Under the pieces are notes generated by a model. It was not told the origin of the DNA and made no database searches. It was given only the letters and a program-made list of their open reading frames with translations. A stretch of DNA of 64,000 bases. Source: Rufibacter roseolus (GTDB lineage Bacteria > Bacteroidota > Bacteroidia > Cytophagales > Hymenobacteraceae). This document shows, piece after piece, positions 52,156 through 60,857 of this stretch. Within the stretch, counting starts at the first letter, position 1, and each line of letters starts with the position of its first letter. The stretch is from NCBI RefSeq assembly GCF_017916365.1, contig NZ_JAFMSU010000002.1:310001-374000 (forward strand), in the 5' to 3' direction. The position numbers were made by a program, and so were the translations under genes.

Positions 52156-53616
52156 TTATTGATCCCACCACATTCTTTCGGCCAGGCCTTTGGTGGCTTT
52201 CCCAACCTCATCGGCGTTGCGGGCAGCCTCAGACTCTGGGTAAAGTACCCGCCGGATGAACTGGCCGTTCAGCGCCGGGTTATGCTCGGCGGGCAGGGCC
52301 ATGCCAGGGTAAATGTCCGGTGAGTAGTCGTACCGGCGCACATCCACCCAGGCCTCAGGGTTGAGGTAGAGCGCAATGAGCTTCTCCTTCATGATCAGGG
52401 ACAGCGTAAGGTTGGCAGCCCCTACCGCCACACGGGGGTTGCTGAGGTAGGCCTCGCGGTCTGCGGTAGCCACACCGAGTTTGTCCATGTGCGACCTGAT
52501 GCCCGCCAGATAGGCTTGGTAGGCTTCTTCGGTGCTGCCGGTGGAGGAACTGGTGCCTCCGTTGGCGATAAAGCGGGCCTCGGCCTCAATAAACTTCATC
52601 TCGCTGTACGTCACCATTAAAAGGGGAGAAGCAGGCTTGGCGTAGAAGGTGTTGGCGGTGATGTTGGTATTGCCGCCCGTGCCGGCGCCGTTCCGGTAAC
52701 CGGTGTACGGAGCCGCGCTGGTGCCTCTGTCGGCCATTAGCGGCAAGCGTGGATCTACCAGACCCGGGATGGCGGTTCCGTTCAGTAGGTTCACCAAGGT
52801 CTGCGACGGGGCCACAATGAAGTTACCCGTGGTGGTGCCTATGGCGATGTTCCGGTTCCAGGGATTCAGGTTACGGTCGTTGAAGATCACCTGCATGTCA
52901 TCGGCGTTGGAAGAAAAGGCCTTGGCCACGAAACCCAGTGCCGCATTGGCAGCAGAGGTGCCTTGTTTTTCTACCAAGTGAATGGTGTAGCGGGCTTTGA
53001 GTGCATTGGCGGCTTTGATCCATTTGGCGGTGCTGCCTGCGTAAATCAGGTCATCGGCGGCGGGCTTCAGGGTGGAGTTTGGTTTCTGGAGCTCTACAAT
53101 GGCCTCGTCCAGTAAAGTCTGGATGGTGGTGTACAGCTGTTCCTGGGTGTCGTACTGGGGTGTCAGCTCGGCCGGACCCTGGAAGGCATTGGAAAAAGGT
53201 ACGTCACCCCAGGTATCGGTGAGTAAACCCAGGTTCAGGGCCTGCAACACCTTTGAAATGCCCACATAGTAAGAAGAGCCTTCATCCGCGGCCTGCTGCA
53301 CCAGCAAGTGCAGGTTGTTCAGGTTGTTCAGGTAAATGGTGTTCCAGGCGGTATTCACCCGGACATCAATGTGCCGGTCTGCGATCTGCGGGCCAGAGGT
53401 ATAGGCGGCCAGCTGCTGCGAGAACAAACTGGTGTACTGGCCCAACTGGTAGTGCGCATCGGCGGTGGATACCTGGATGGGGGAGAGCAGCGCGTCTGAA
53501 CTCACCGTATTCGCCCGGTTTGGATCATCGTTCACGTCCAGGAATGAGTCACACCCCGCCAGCGGGAGCAATGCCATCAACCCGATTCTTATGTATTTTC
53601 TGGAAATATGTAGCAT
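52156..53616 (-). CDS. SusD/RagB-like nutrient-binding lipoprotein (SusD-like_2 type)
   Basis: A 486-aa outer-membrane lipoprotein with lipobox LPLAGC (Cys22) and DSFLDVNDDPNRANTVS, the start characteristic of the SusD-like_2 group. TPR-like helices follow, with LNNLHLLVQQAADEGSSYYVGISKVLQALNLGLLTDTWGDVPFSNA the most conserved stretch. It forms the lid over the SusC barrel encoded upstream and captures an oligomeric nutrient. The cargo cannot be deduced. It sits 14 bp after susC in a three-gene leftward operon. Confidence 0.92.
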   Translation of the reverse strand: MLHISRKYIRIGLMALLPLAGCDSFLDVNDDPNRANTVSSDALLSPIQVSTADAHYQLGQYTSLFSQQLAAYTSGPQIADRHIDVRVNTAWNTIYLNNLNNLHLLVQQAADEGSSYYVGISKVLQALNLGLLTDTWGDVPFSNAFQGPAELTPQYDTQEQLYTTIQTLLDEAIVELQKPNSTLKPAADDLIYAGSTAKWIKAANALKARYTIHLVEKQGTSAANAALGFVAKAFSSNADDMQVIFNDRNLNPWNRNIAIGTTTGNFIVAPSQTLVNLLNGTAIPGLVDPRLPLMADRGTSAAPYTGYRNGAGTGGNTNITANTFYAKPASPLLMVTYSEMKFIEAEARFIANGGTSSSTGSTEEAYQAYLAGIRSHMDKLGVATADREAYLSNPRVAVGAANLTLSLIMKEKLIALYLNPEAWVDVRRYDYSPDIYPGMALPAEHNPALNGQFIRRVLYPESEAARNADEVGKATKGLAERMWWDQ

Positions 53617-53630
53617 AGTCTGTAGGGGGA

Positions 53631-56600
53631 TTAAAGGGTTACATTCAGGCCAAAGGTGTAGCTTCTTACCGCCGGTATACCATAGCCGGTATAACCTAGG
53701 GCATTGCTGCCAGAGCCATAGGTGGGGGTTTCTGGGTCAAAGCCTTCAAATGGCGTAATCAGGAAAAGGTTGTTGCCGGTTACGTTCAGGCGGATGCTCT
53801 TGAACGGCGATTTACCAATCACACTGGCTGGCAGGGTGTAGGAAAGCTGGGCGTTCCGGAGGCGCACCCAGGAGGCATCCTGGAGCAGCACGTCTGAAGC
53901 ATCATTGAAACTGTTCCCGTTGCGGTAGAAATTCTCATCCAGCACCACCGGAATGGTATTTGGCTCGCCGTTGGCATTTACCCCATTGAAGATGATCTGC
54001 TGGTAGCGGTTCTCCGTTCTAATGTCAATCCCGTTTCTGATGCGATTTCGCATACTTACGTCATAAACGTCACCGCCCTGGCGGATGTCAATGAGCGCTG
54101 TCAAACTCAGGCCTTTCCACGTGATGGTGTTGGTGATACCGCCTTGCCAATCTGGTAAAGCATTGCCCACCTTGATCAGCGGCGTGGCCGGACTCAAGGT
54201 AGGCAAGCCGTTGGTCCCGATAATGAGGCGGCCCTGGTCATCGCGCAGGAAAGGACGGCCGTACAGGTCGCCGGCCGATCCGCCCACTACCAGTTTGTTC
54301 ATGATGCGGTCATCCTGGAAGATGATCTCCGGCACGGCAGGCGTAATGGAGAGCACCTTGCTTTTATTAGTAGACCAGTTCAGCACCACGTCCCAGGAAA
54401 ATTCATTGATCTTCACCGGGGTACCCGATACCAGCAATTCTACCCCGGTGTTCTGGATCTCGCCGGCGTTGGTGGTATAGCTGAGCAGACCGGCCGTTAC
54501 GCTGGTAGGCACCGGAATAATCTGGTCTTTACTTCTGGACCGGTAATAAGTGGCGTCCACGGTTAAGCGGCTCTGGAAAAAGTGCAGCTCAGACCCGAAT
54601 TCAATGGAAGTGGTGGTTTCGGGTCTCAGTTCGGGGTCACCCACGGCGGTGCTTACCACAAAGCCGTTCCGGTTACCGAAGGGGAATCCTGTGGCCGCCC
54701 CAAAGTAAGTGCCCACCTGGTAAGGCTGGGTGTCTTTTCCTACCTCAGCCCAGGAGGCCCGCACTTTCCCGAAATTGAAGAACCGGTTATCCTCTAATCC
54801 CAGTAGTTCAGAGAAGATGAAGCTGGTGCTCACCGATGGGTAGAAGAACGAGCGGTTCTTTTTAGGCAGGGTAGAGGTCCAGTCATTCCTGCCGGTCACG
54901 TTCAGGAACAGCATGTTGCGGTAATCTAATTTGGCGTCAAAGAATGCCCCAATCAGGCGCCGGTCCCTGATGGCGTTGGTGGTAAAGATGTTGGCCGTAT
55001 TGGACAAATGGTGGAACAAGGGAACCGTGAAGCGCTCACCCCGGGTGTTGAGGATATCTGAGGCCTGGTTCTCTATGCTGTTTCCCAGCATGAGGGAGGC
55101 ATTGAGGTTCTCTGAGAATGAGTGCTCGGCGGTCAAAAAGGCGTTGGACGTAATCTCCCGGTAATTGACCCGTTCCTCAATGATAAAGCCCCCAGTGCCA
55201 GCCGCAATGTCCAGCGTAGGCGCTCCCTGGAAAATAGGACCCGGCACCAGGCGCGTGCGGTTATCGCTGTAAACGTCGGCGCCCAGTTTGTAGTTGAAGC
55301 GCAGCCAGGGCAGGAAATCATAGTTGAACCCTATGTTCCCAATGACCCGGTTCACATCGTCTTTCAGGGTGCTGTTCTCCGCGAGGTAACGTGGGTTATC
55401 AATAACGCCGGGCGAATACACCTTCATGGTACCATCGGGGTTAATGTAATCGTTCACGTCAAAAGTGGTGGTATGGTACGTGAGCGCCGACATGATGCCT
55501 TTGTCACCAGAGGCGGCTTTGTTCCCGCCCGACTGGCTGTAGCTGACGGTACCGTTCACCGCGAATTTCTCAGAGAAGTTCACGTTCCCGCCCACTTTTA
55601 CCGTGGTCCGTTTCCAGTCTGAGTTGGGCACGATGCCCTCCTGGTTGTAATGCGAAGCCGAGGTATGGAAAGTGGCCTTCTCATTCCCGCCCGATACGCT
55701 GAGGTTGTTGTCAAAGCGAGTGCCGGTCTGGAAGAAGTTCTTGAAGTTGTCATAGAAGGGTTCATCTGTGATGAGCGGCCCGAAGGTCTGGAAACGATTA
55801 GGCGCACCGGCTGAGGTAACCCTGAGGCGGCCCCCCAAACCTTCGCGGTATTTGGTCTGGTATTCGGGCGTTTTATTGATTTCGTCTACCCCGAAGTTGG
55901 TGCTGAAGTTGACGGTGGTGGCGCCGGCGCGCCCCTTCTTGGTGGTGATGATGATGGCGCCGTTGGCTGCCCGCAAACCGTACAAGGCGGTGGCCGCGGC
56001 CCCTTTCAGCACCGTCATGCTTTCCACGTCTTCGGGGTTAATATCGGCGGCCCGGTTGGTAAACGCGAAGGATTGCTCATTTCCGCCGGCTTCGGCGGTG
56101 GCCACCGTACCCGCGCTGGGCAGCTGATTGCCCGCAATGGTCTCGTTGCTGATGGGAATACCGTCAATCACGAACAAAGGCTGGTTATTGGCTCCCGGCG
56201 AGAGGGAGTTGATGCCCCTGATCTGGATGCGGGAACCGGCCCCTGGCGTACCCCCGGTGCCCAGCACCTGCACCCCGGCCACCCGTCCCTGCAGTGAGTT
56301 TACCACGTTGGGGTTGCGGGTTTGGGCAATCTGCTCGGCGCCCACCTCCTGCACCGAGTAGCCCAAGGTTCTTTTCTCCTGCTCCCGCCCGAAGGCCGTC
56401 ACTACCACTTCATTCAGTTGCTGCACGTCCGGCACCAGGGAAACGGTGATGGAGGTTCTGCCGTTGATGGGTACTTCCTGCGTGGTGAACCCAATAAAAG
56501 AAACCACCAGGGTAGTGGCGGCAGCGGTGGTAGACACGGTGTAATTACCGGAGGCATCGGTATTGGTGCCGCTGGTAGTGCCTTTCACCACCACACTAGC

Positions 56601-56726
56601 CCCAATCACGGGTGTGCCGTCGGCGGAAGACAGTACCCGGCCGGTAATCTGCCGTTCCTGGGCTGCCAGTTCCTCCATGCAGCAGAAAGCACAAAAGAAC
56701 AAAAGCAATCTGTAGAGTTTTTTCAT
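53631..56726 (-). CDS. SusC/RagA-like TonB-dependent outer-membrane transporter
   Basis: A 1031-aa barrel transporter. A signal peptide ends around ELAAQ, followed by a carboxypeptidase-regulatory-like domain (QITGRVLSSADGTPVIGASVVVKGTT, about 25-105), the TonB-box region LNEVVVTAFGREQEKRTLGYSVQEV, a plug (about 120-240, ending VLKGAAATALYGLRAANGAIIITTKKG) and a 22-strand barrel with a C-terminal aromatic pattern (SYTFGLNVTL). It imports an oligosaccharide or peptide with SusD, energised by TonB. No sigma/anti-sigma or hybrid regulator is adjacent, and no degradative enzyme is in the operon. Confidence 0.95.
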   Translation of the reverse strand: MKKLYRLLLFFCAFCCMEELAAQERQITGRVLSSADGTPVIGASVVVKGTTSGTNTDASGNYTVSTTAAATTLVVSFIGFTTQEVPINGRTSITVSLVPDVQQLNEVVVTAFGREQEKRTLGYSVQEVGAEQIAQTRNPNVVNSLQGRVAGVQVLGTGGTPGAGSRIQIRGINSLSPGANNQPLFVIDGIPISNETIAGNQLPSAGTVATAEAGGNEQSFAFTNRAADINPEDVESMTVLKGAAATALYGLRAANGAIIITTKKGRAGATTVNFSTNFGVDEINKTPEYQTKYREGLGGRLRVTSAGAPNRFQTFGPLITDEPFYDNFKNFFQTGTRFDNNLSVSGGNEKATFHTSASHYNQEGIVPNSDWKRTTVKVGGNVNFSEKFAVNGTVSYSQSGGNKAASGDKGIMSALTYHTTTFDVNDYINPDGTMKVYSPGVIDNPRYLAENSTLKDDVNRVIGNIGFNYDFLPWLRFNYKLGADVYSDNRTRLVPGPIFQGAPTLDIAAGTGGFIIEERVNYREITSNAFLTAEHSFSENLNASLMLGNSIENQASDILNTRGERFTVPLFHHLSNTANIFTTNAIRDRRLIGAFFDAKLDYRNMLFLNVTGRNDWTSTLPKKNRSFFYPSVSTSFIFSELLGLEDNRFFNFGKVRASWAEVGKDTQPYQVGTYFGAATGFPFGNRNGFVVSTAVGDPELRPETTTSIEFGSELHFFQSRLTVDATYYRSRSKDQIIPVPTSVTAGLLSYTTNAGEIQNTGVELLVSGTPVKINEFSWDVVLNWSTNKSKVLSITPAVPEIIFQDDRIMNKLVVGGSAGDLYGRPFLRDDQGRLIIGTNGLPTLSPATPLIKVGNALPDWQGGITNTITWKGLSLTALIDIRQGGDVYDVSMRNRIRNGIDIRTENRYQQIIFNGVNANGEPNTIPVVLDENFYRNGNSFNDASDVLLQDASWVRLRNAQLSYTLPASVIGKSPFKSIRLNVTGNNLFLITPFEGFDPETPTYGSGSNALGYTGYGIPAVRSYTFGLNVTL

Positions 56727-56931
56727 GTGCGTTGGGATTTGTAGTGAGGGAAATGATTTGGTTATAATTTAGAGATTCTGGCGTAGAATCCAATAGTTAG
56801 AATGGATTAATTGGCTGATCCATAAGTATGTAGGTACAATTAATTAGATGTTAATCTACTTTTTTAAGTTAATTTAGCCCCTATTAAGAAAGGGGTGCCG
56901 AGAGGGAAATCTTAGTTCAGTATAATTTGAC

Positions 56932-57924
56932 ATGACACAAAGCTTTTTATTGAATCCCGATCTAAGGGTCATCCGCGAAGACTGGAAAGGCAACCCACTT
57001 AATGATGGCCGCTTTGTAGGGGAATTCAAGCAGGGAAACCAGTCCATGCTGCTGGCCTTGCGTTGGAAACTGACCAAAAACCCGCAGAGAGCCGAGAAAA
57101 AATCTGATAACTGGCTACCTGGGGTAAGAGACCCAAGGGCTTTTTTGCAAGGAAAAGAAGACGGAATGGTGTGGCTGGGGCACGCTACGTTCTTCATCAG
57201 GCTGGGCGGCGTCACGTTTCTCACTGACCCGCTGTTTTACGGGGTTTCCATGCTCAAGCGCAAAGTGCCTTTCCCGGTGCAGCTCCATGAGTTGCCGCAC
57301 ATAGACTACGTGCTGCTGTCCCACGGCCACTTTGACCACTGCGACAAAGCCAGCCTCAAAACACTAGGCAAAACCCATTCCTTTACCGTGCTCACCTCCC
57401 TCAAAATGAAGAGCCTGATCCAGAGCTGGCTGCCATCTAACCCGGTGCAGGAAGCCGGTTGGTACCAAGAATTCCAAACTAAGGAGAACGGTCCCCGGGT
57501 GTTTTACCTGCCGGCCTACCACTGGCACAAGCGCGGCATGACAGATAACAACAAAATCCTGTGGGGCAGTTTTATGCTGCAAACCTCAACGCATACCCTG
57601 TATTTTGGCGCAGATTCTGGTTATGACCAGCACTACAAAGAAATCCAGAAGCTGTTCCCTAAGATCGACATCTGTATTCTGGGCGTGGGGGCATATAACC
57701 CGGCCTTCATCATGCAGCCCAGCCACACAAACCCCGCCGAGGCCGTGCAGGCGTTCAAAGACCTCAAAGGCGGTACCCTGGTGCCCATGCACTTCGGAAC
57801 GTTTGATTTGTCTGATGAACCCATCGGGGAGCCAGTGCGCTGGCTTAAACGCCTTGAGGCCCAGGGGGAGATTTCGGGAAAACTCAGAATTCTGGACATC
57901 GGCGAAGCCATGCCTTTGAGCTGA
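56932..57924 (+). CDS. MBL-fold metal-dependent hydrolase (UlaG/NAPE-PLD-like)
   Basis: A 330-aa metallo-beta-lactamase-fold enzyme. MVWLGHATFFIRLGGVTFLTDP begins the fold, and H131-x-H133-x-D135-H136 (LLSHGHFDHCD) is the zinc motif. Later ligands are in YLPAYHWHKRG, FGADSGYD and LVPMHFGTFDL. The N-terminal 75 residues and overall style resemble the N-acyl-phosphatidylethanolamine phospholipase D/UlaG group, so a phosphodiester or lactone substrate is possible. No signal peptide, hence cytosolic. A single rightward gene, ATG start. Confidence 0.85.
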   Translation: MTQSFLLNPDLRVIREDWKGNPLNDGRFVGEFKQGNQSMLLALRWKLTKNPQRAEKKSDNWLPGVRDPRAFLQGKEDGMVWLGHATFFIRLGGVTFLTDPLFYGVSMLKRKVPFPVQLHELPHIDYVLLSHGHFDHCDKASLKTLGKTHSFTVLTSLKMKSLIQSWLPSNPVQEAGWYQEFQTKENGPRVFYLPAYHWHKRGMTDNNKILWGSFMLQTSTHTLYFGADSGYDQHYKEIQKLFPKIDICILGVGAYNPAFIMQPSHTNPAEAVQAFKDLKGGTLVPMHFGTFDLSDEPIGEPVRWLKRLEAQGEISGKLRILDIGEAMPLS

Positions 57925-57997
57925 AAGGGAATCCAAAGCCACTTGAGACTATCTGAGATCGGGCATTCATCTGATAAGGCAGAAATGGCAAATGCCT

Positions 57998-58035
57998 TGT
58001 TTTAGGCCTGTTTTTGGAAAAGGAGCTTAAAAATG
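57998..58035. repeat. Palindromic 3'-end element
   Basis: TTGTTTTAGGCCTGTTTTTG and GAAAAGGAGCTTAAAAATGG, 73 bp after the MBL-fold gene stop codon. Confidence 0.55.
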
Positions 58036-58155
58036 GCGGTGGCTTTTTTAGCATTTAAATGCTGCCACATGCATTCCCATCTATAAAAAGGTATCTGTTC
58101 TGCTGCCATTCCGTATGAAATAAGGTATTGAGTAATCACTTTAATCTTAAAGAAG

Positions 58156-58389
58156 ATGGCAAACGAAACGAATAAGAACCGAGACGATCGTAAAGATAAA
58201 TTAGGCAACCCAAGCTCCGGCAAAACCAAGGCCCCCGGTGAAGGCGCTCCGCTGCGCGGCGATGTGCCTGCCACAAATCCGCATACCGGCGAAGCACCGG
58301 GCACTACGCCCAGCGGCACTGGCCGCAGAGGTAATATCAGCTCCGAGGACGGAGGCGATATAAGCGGTAACTCTGCCGGAAGCCACTAA
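58156..58389 (+). CDS. Small disordered hydrophilic protein
   Basis: A 77-aa protein with no Cys, no Trp and hardly any hydrophobic residues. It is rich in Gly, Ser, Pro, Thr and charged residues (NRDDRKDKLGNPSSGK, TGEAPGTTPSGTG). Such composition is that of intrinsically disordered, stress-related hydrophilins. Support for being real: ATG start after an AAAGAAG stretch, its own space between two other genes, and a strong hairpin right after its stop. No family was recognised. Confidence 0.5.
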   Translation: MANETNKNRDDRKDKLGNPSSGKTKAPGEGAPLRGDVPATNPHTGEAPGTTPSGTGRRGNISSEDGGDISGNSAGSH

Positions 58390-58404
58390 GGACTTTCCTC
58401 CTTA

Positions 58405-58450
58405 AAGTAAGACGGCCCCACCTAGACTATCAGGTGGGGCCGTCTTACTT
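58405..58450. terminator. 19-bp perfect hairpin between convergent genes
   Basis: Arms 58405-58423 and 58432-58450 pair perfectly (AAGTAAGACGGCCCCACCT and its complement) with an 8-nt loop. It overlaps the stop codon of the leftward serine hydrolase gene by two bases and serves both converging genes. Confidence 0.82.
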
Positions 58451-59717
58451 AGTTTTGGGCGGTTTTGTCATAAACGAGCCTGAAACGGCTCAGATCTGGC
58501 GCGTGCTTTCTTTTGCGCTGCAGTTCATGGTCATACACCACCTGGCCCAGGTCGCGCAGGAAAGGGAAGCCAATTTCATCGTACTCATACTTGCCGTCGT
58601 TGTAGATGCCGTCTTCGTTCACGTGTACGGTGGTGGTGAGCAGGAACTCCACGTTGTTTTTGAAATCAACCACGTAGGCATTATCCGTCAGGAACCCGAA
58701 CGACTGGCCAATCTTGTTGAAGATGCGGATGTGGTCCGGGATTCTCTCGGTGCGGGGCGGCCCCCCGAAGAGCAGGTACTTCACAAAGGCATCGGGGTAC
58801 TCTTTCTCGGGGTACTGCGGGTAAGTCGTCTCGCGGGGCAACTGCGACATGTACTGGTACAGGAACCGGTAATCGTCTGGGGTGAGGTTGAAACGGTTCT
58901 GGGCCGGTACCGACTCAGGGAACAGCAGGGCACGCAGCATCTGGTGCTGGTCTTCCAGGGCAAAGGTGTTTGAAAAGGCAAAATCACGGGGCTCCATCAC
59001 CAGTTTGTCATCGTTGGTCATGTTGCCTTTGCCCAGGAGAATGGGGGTGGGGTTCTTGTAGTCTTTGCTGCTTTTCACCAGGCCCTGCTGGTAAATCACC
59101 TTTCCGTTCTGCATAAAACGCACCGGGTTGGTGTACTTGTCCAATTCAATAGGCAAAAACCTGGATAGCCTGATGGGCAGCCGGATGCTCTTATAGCCTT
59201 TCGCTTTGAGACCTTCGTTCAGGGGTTCCTGGCCTATGAACTCATAAAGCCGGTTATAGGCGTCATTGTCAGAGGTAACCAGGATCTTCTTAATGTAGTG
59301 CGCGATGGACGGAAAGCCCGTGGCTGAGGTGGAATCCTGTAACACTTTGGTTTGTCCCTGGTAGGCGCTGTCAGTGAGCATGGTGGTTTCCTTATTTAAG
59401 TCGGGCACCTTAAGCGTGTTGATCTTCTCCAGCGCCATGAGGGACGCGGGGAGTTTCACGGTGCTGGCCGGGTTGAAGTATTCCTGCGCGTTTACCCGGT
59501 AGCGGTAGGTTTTGAAAGAAGGTTTGTTGTTTTTGTCGCGGTCAATCTGGGTGTAGAGAATCTGGATTCTGTATTTCTCCGGATGGGCGAGCAGGGTCTT
59601 GAATTTTTCGGGGTGCTCTTCCAACAGGCGGCTCAGGGATTTGTCGGTTTTGGCCTGGCCCAGCGCCAGGGTAGCGCCCAGCAACAGCAGGGGCAGAGAG
59701 AGCAAATACATTTTCAT
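58449..59717 (-). CDS. Class A beta-lactamase-like serine hydrolase
   Basis: A 422-aa exported protein (signal peptide to about residue 20, ending LALG-Q). It has the three penicillin-recognising motifs: S85-T-V-K88 (FNPASTVKLPASL), S149-D-N151 (LVTSDNDAYNRLY) and KIGQSFG for the KTG box. It is longer than class A beta-lactamases (about 290 aa), with extra segments between SDN and KIG, so it is more likely a DD-peptidase or uncharacterised hydrolase than a dedicated resistance enzyme. The C-terminal residues RFRLVYDKTAQN are encoded by a palindromic-element-like sequence. The start is ATG. Confidence 0.78.
   Translation of the reverse strand: MKMYLLSLPLLLLGATLALGQAKTDKSLSRLLEEHPEKFKTLLAHPEKYRIQILYTQIDRDKNNKPSFKTYRYRVNAQEYFNPASTVKLPASLMALEKINTLKVPDLNKETTMLTDSAYQGQTKVLQDSTSATGFPSIAHYIKKILVTSDNDAYNRLYEFIGQEPLNEGLKAKGYKSIRLPIRLSRFLPIELDKYTNPVRFMQNGKVIYQQGLVKSSKDYKNPTPILLGKGNMTNDDKLVMEPRDFAFSNTFALEDQHQMLRALLFPESVPAQNRFNLTPDDYRFLYQYMSQLPRETTYPQYPEKEYPDAFVKYLLFGGPPRTERIPDHIRIFNKIGQSFGFLTDNAYVVDFKNNVEFLLTTTVHVNEDGIYNDGKYEYDEIGFPFLRDLGQVVYDHELQRKRKHAPDLSRFRLVYDKTAQN
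58452..58488. repeat. Palindromic element look-alike at the serine hydrolase C-terminus
   Basis: AGTTTTGGGCGGTTTTG and AAACGAGCCTGAAACGG, in frame, encoding the last 12 residues. It overlaps the position where the family normally sits (3' end of a gene). Confidence 0.4.
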
Positions 59718-59795
59718 GGTAAGCGTCGATATTTAGCCGGATGGGGTTGAATATGCGTAGAAAATCTTAATCTTCGTTCCCAGGAAAACGAAAAT

Positions 59796-60191
59796 ATGCA
59801 GAACCCTTTTCAAGAAGGAGATTCCAAAACGTACCACAAGCCCGTAACCGAGGCTGATTTTGCACAATTTGAAGCGGGGCTGGTGCACCCGGTCTGTTCC
59901 ACCTTCGCGCTGGCGCAGGCCATGGAATGGGCCTCAAGGCTTTTTGTGCTGGAGATGAAGGATGAAGATGAGGAAGGCATTGGCACCATGGTACACATTG
60001 ACCACCACAGCCCCGCTTTTGAAGGCGAGACCTTAATTGTGGAGGCCGTTTTCAAGACCTTGCAACAGAACGAACTACGCTGTGACATCACCGTAAAGGC
60101 TGGTCAGCGGCTGGTGGCCTCCGGGCAAACCGGCCAAAAAATTTTGAAAAAAGAGAAGATCCACCGACTTTTGAAGAACAGTAGAAACTAA
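59796..60191 (+). CDS. FlK-like hotdog thioesterase
   Basis: A 131-aa hotdog-fold protein resembling fluoroacetyl-CoA thioesterase FlK. The catalytic Thr, Glu and His of FlK have clear counterparts at T36 (CSTFALAQAMEW), E44 and H70 (VHIDHHSPAFEGE), with the same mutual spacing as I recall for FlK. It probably hydrolyses a short acyl-CoA. Fluoroacetate as substrate is not implied. Its stop codon directly adjoins the smpB start, so both are likely co-transcribed. Confidence 0.8.
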   Translation: MQNPFQEGDSKTYHKPVTEADFAQFEAGLVHPVCSTFALAQAMEWASRLFVLEMKDEDEEGIGTMVHIDHHSPAFEGETLIVEAVFKTLQQNELRCDITVKAGQRLVASGQTGQKILKKEKIHRLLKNSRN

Positions 60192-60665
60192 ATGGCGAAA
60201 TCAAAAGAGAAAGACAGGCTGCAGAAAACGGTAAATATCTCTAACCGGCGGGCATCCTATGAATACCAGTTTCTAGTGAAGTATACCGCCGGCATCATGC
60301 TGCGCGGCACCGAGATCAAATCCATTAGGGAAGGAAAGGTGAACCTGTCTGACGGGTACTGCACCTTCCATGGCAATGAATTGTTTCTGCACCAGATCAC
60401 CATCTCCAAATACACCGAGGGTACCCACTACAACCACGAGCCCACCCGCGATCGCAAGCTGCTCTTGAACAAACGCGAGCTGAAACAGCTGAAGGATGGC
60501 GCGCAGGAGCAAGGGGTAACCATCATCCCCACCCGGCTCTTCATCTCAGACCGCGGTTTCGCGAAGGTGGAGATCGCCCTGGCCAAAGGTAAAAAGCTCT
60601 ATGACAAGCGCGAAGACATCAAAGAGCGCGATGTCAAACGTGAAATGGCCCGCGAACGGTATTAA
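60192..60665 (+). CDS. smpB: SsrA-binding protein
   Basis: A 157-aa RNA-binding protein that brings tmRNA to stalled ribosomes for trans-translation. NRRASYEYQFLVKYTAGIMLRGTEIKSIREGKVNLSDGY, HQITISKYTEG, HEPTRDRKLLLNKREL and the C-terminal basic helix KLYDKREDIKERDVKREM are all conserved. The tmRNA gene was not seen in the window. A (TTAAGAA)9 array begins immediately after its stop codon. Confidence 0.96.
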   Translation: MAKSKEKDRLQKTVNISNRRASYEYQFLVKYTAGIMLRGTEIKSIREGKVNLSDGYCTFHGNELFLHQITISKYTEGTHYNHEPTRDRKLLLNKRELKQLKDGAQEQGVTIIPTRLFISDRGFAKVEIALAKGKKLYDKREDIKERDVKREMARERY

Positions 60666-60730
60666 TTAAGAATTAAGAATTAAGAATTAAGAATTAAGAA
60701 TTAAGAATTAAGAATTAAGAATTAAGAATT
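60666..60730. repeat. (TTAAGAA)9 tandem array
   Basis: Nine exact 7-bp copies plus a partial one, starting at the base after the smpB stop codon. Confidence 0.9.
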
Positions 60731-60793
60731 GGCTTTTCTCCATTTCGATTAAAATCCTGAAGAATCAGCTTTAAGGCTTCCTGTTTTTGCGCC

Positions 60794-60857
60794 TTAGCAC
60801 ATTCTCAAATCAGCATATTAGCACATCAGCACATTTTCAAATTAGCATATTAAAACA
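60794..60857. repeat. AGCACATT/AGCATATT interspersed array
   Basis: Alternating 8-bp units such as TTAGCACA, AGCATATT, AGCACATC and AGCACATTTTCAAATT. It ends exactly where the TTG start codon of the NlpC/P60 gene is placed. Confidence 0.75.

Noticed and set aside
58449-59717. Antibiotic-resistance beta-lactamase
   Set aside because: It has the SxxK, SDN and KxG motifs but is much longer than class A enzymes and divergent, so hydrolysis of drugs cannot be claimed.
60666-60857. Possible CRISPR array
   Set aside because: The repeats are contiguous 7-8 bp simple repeats without unique spacers, and no cas genes are near.
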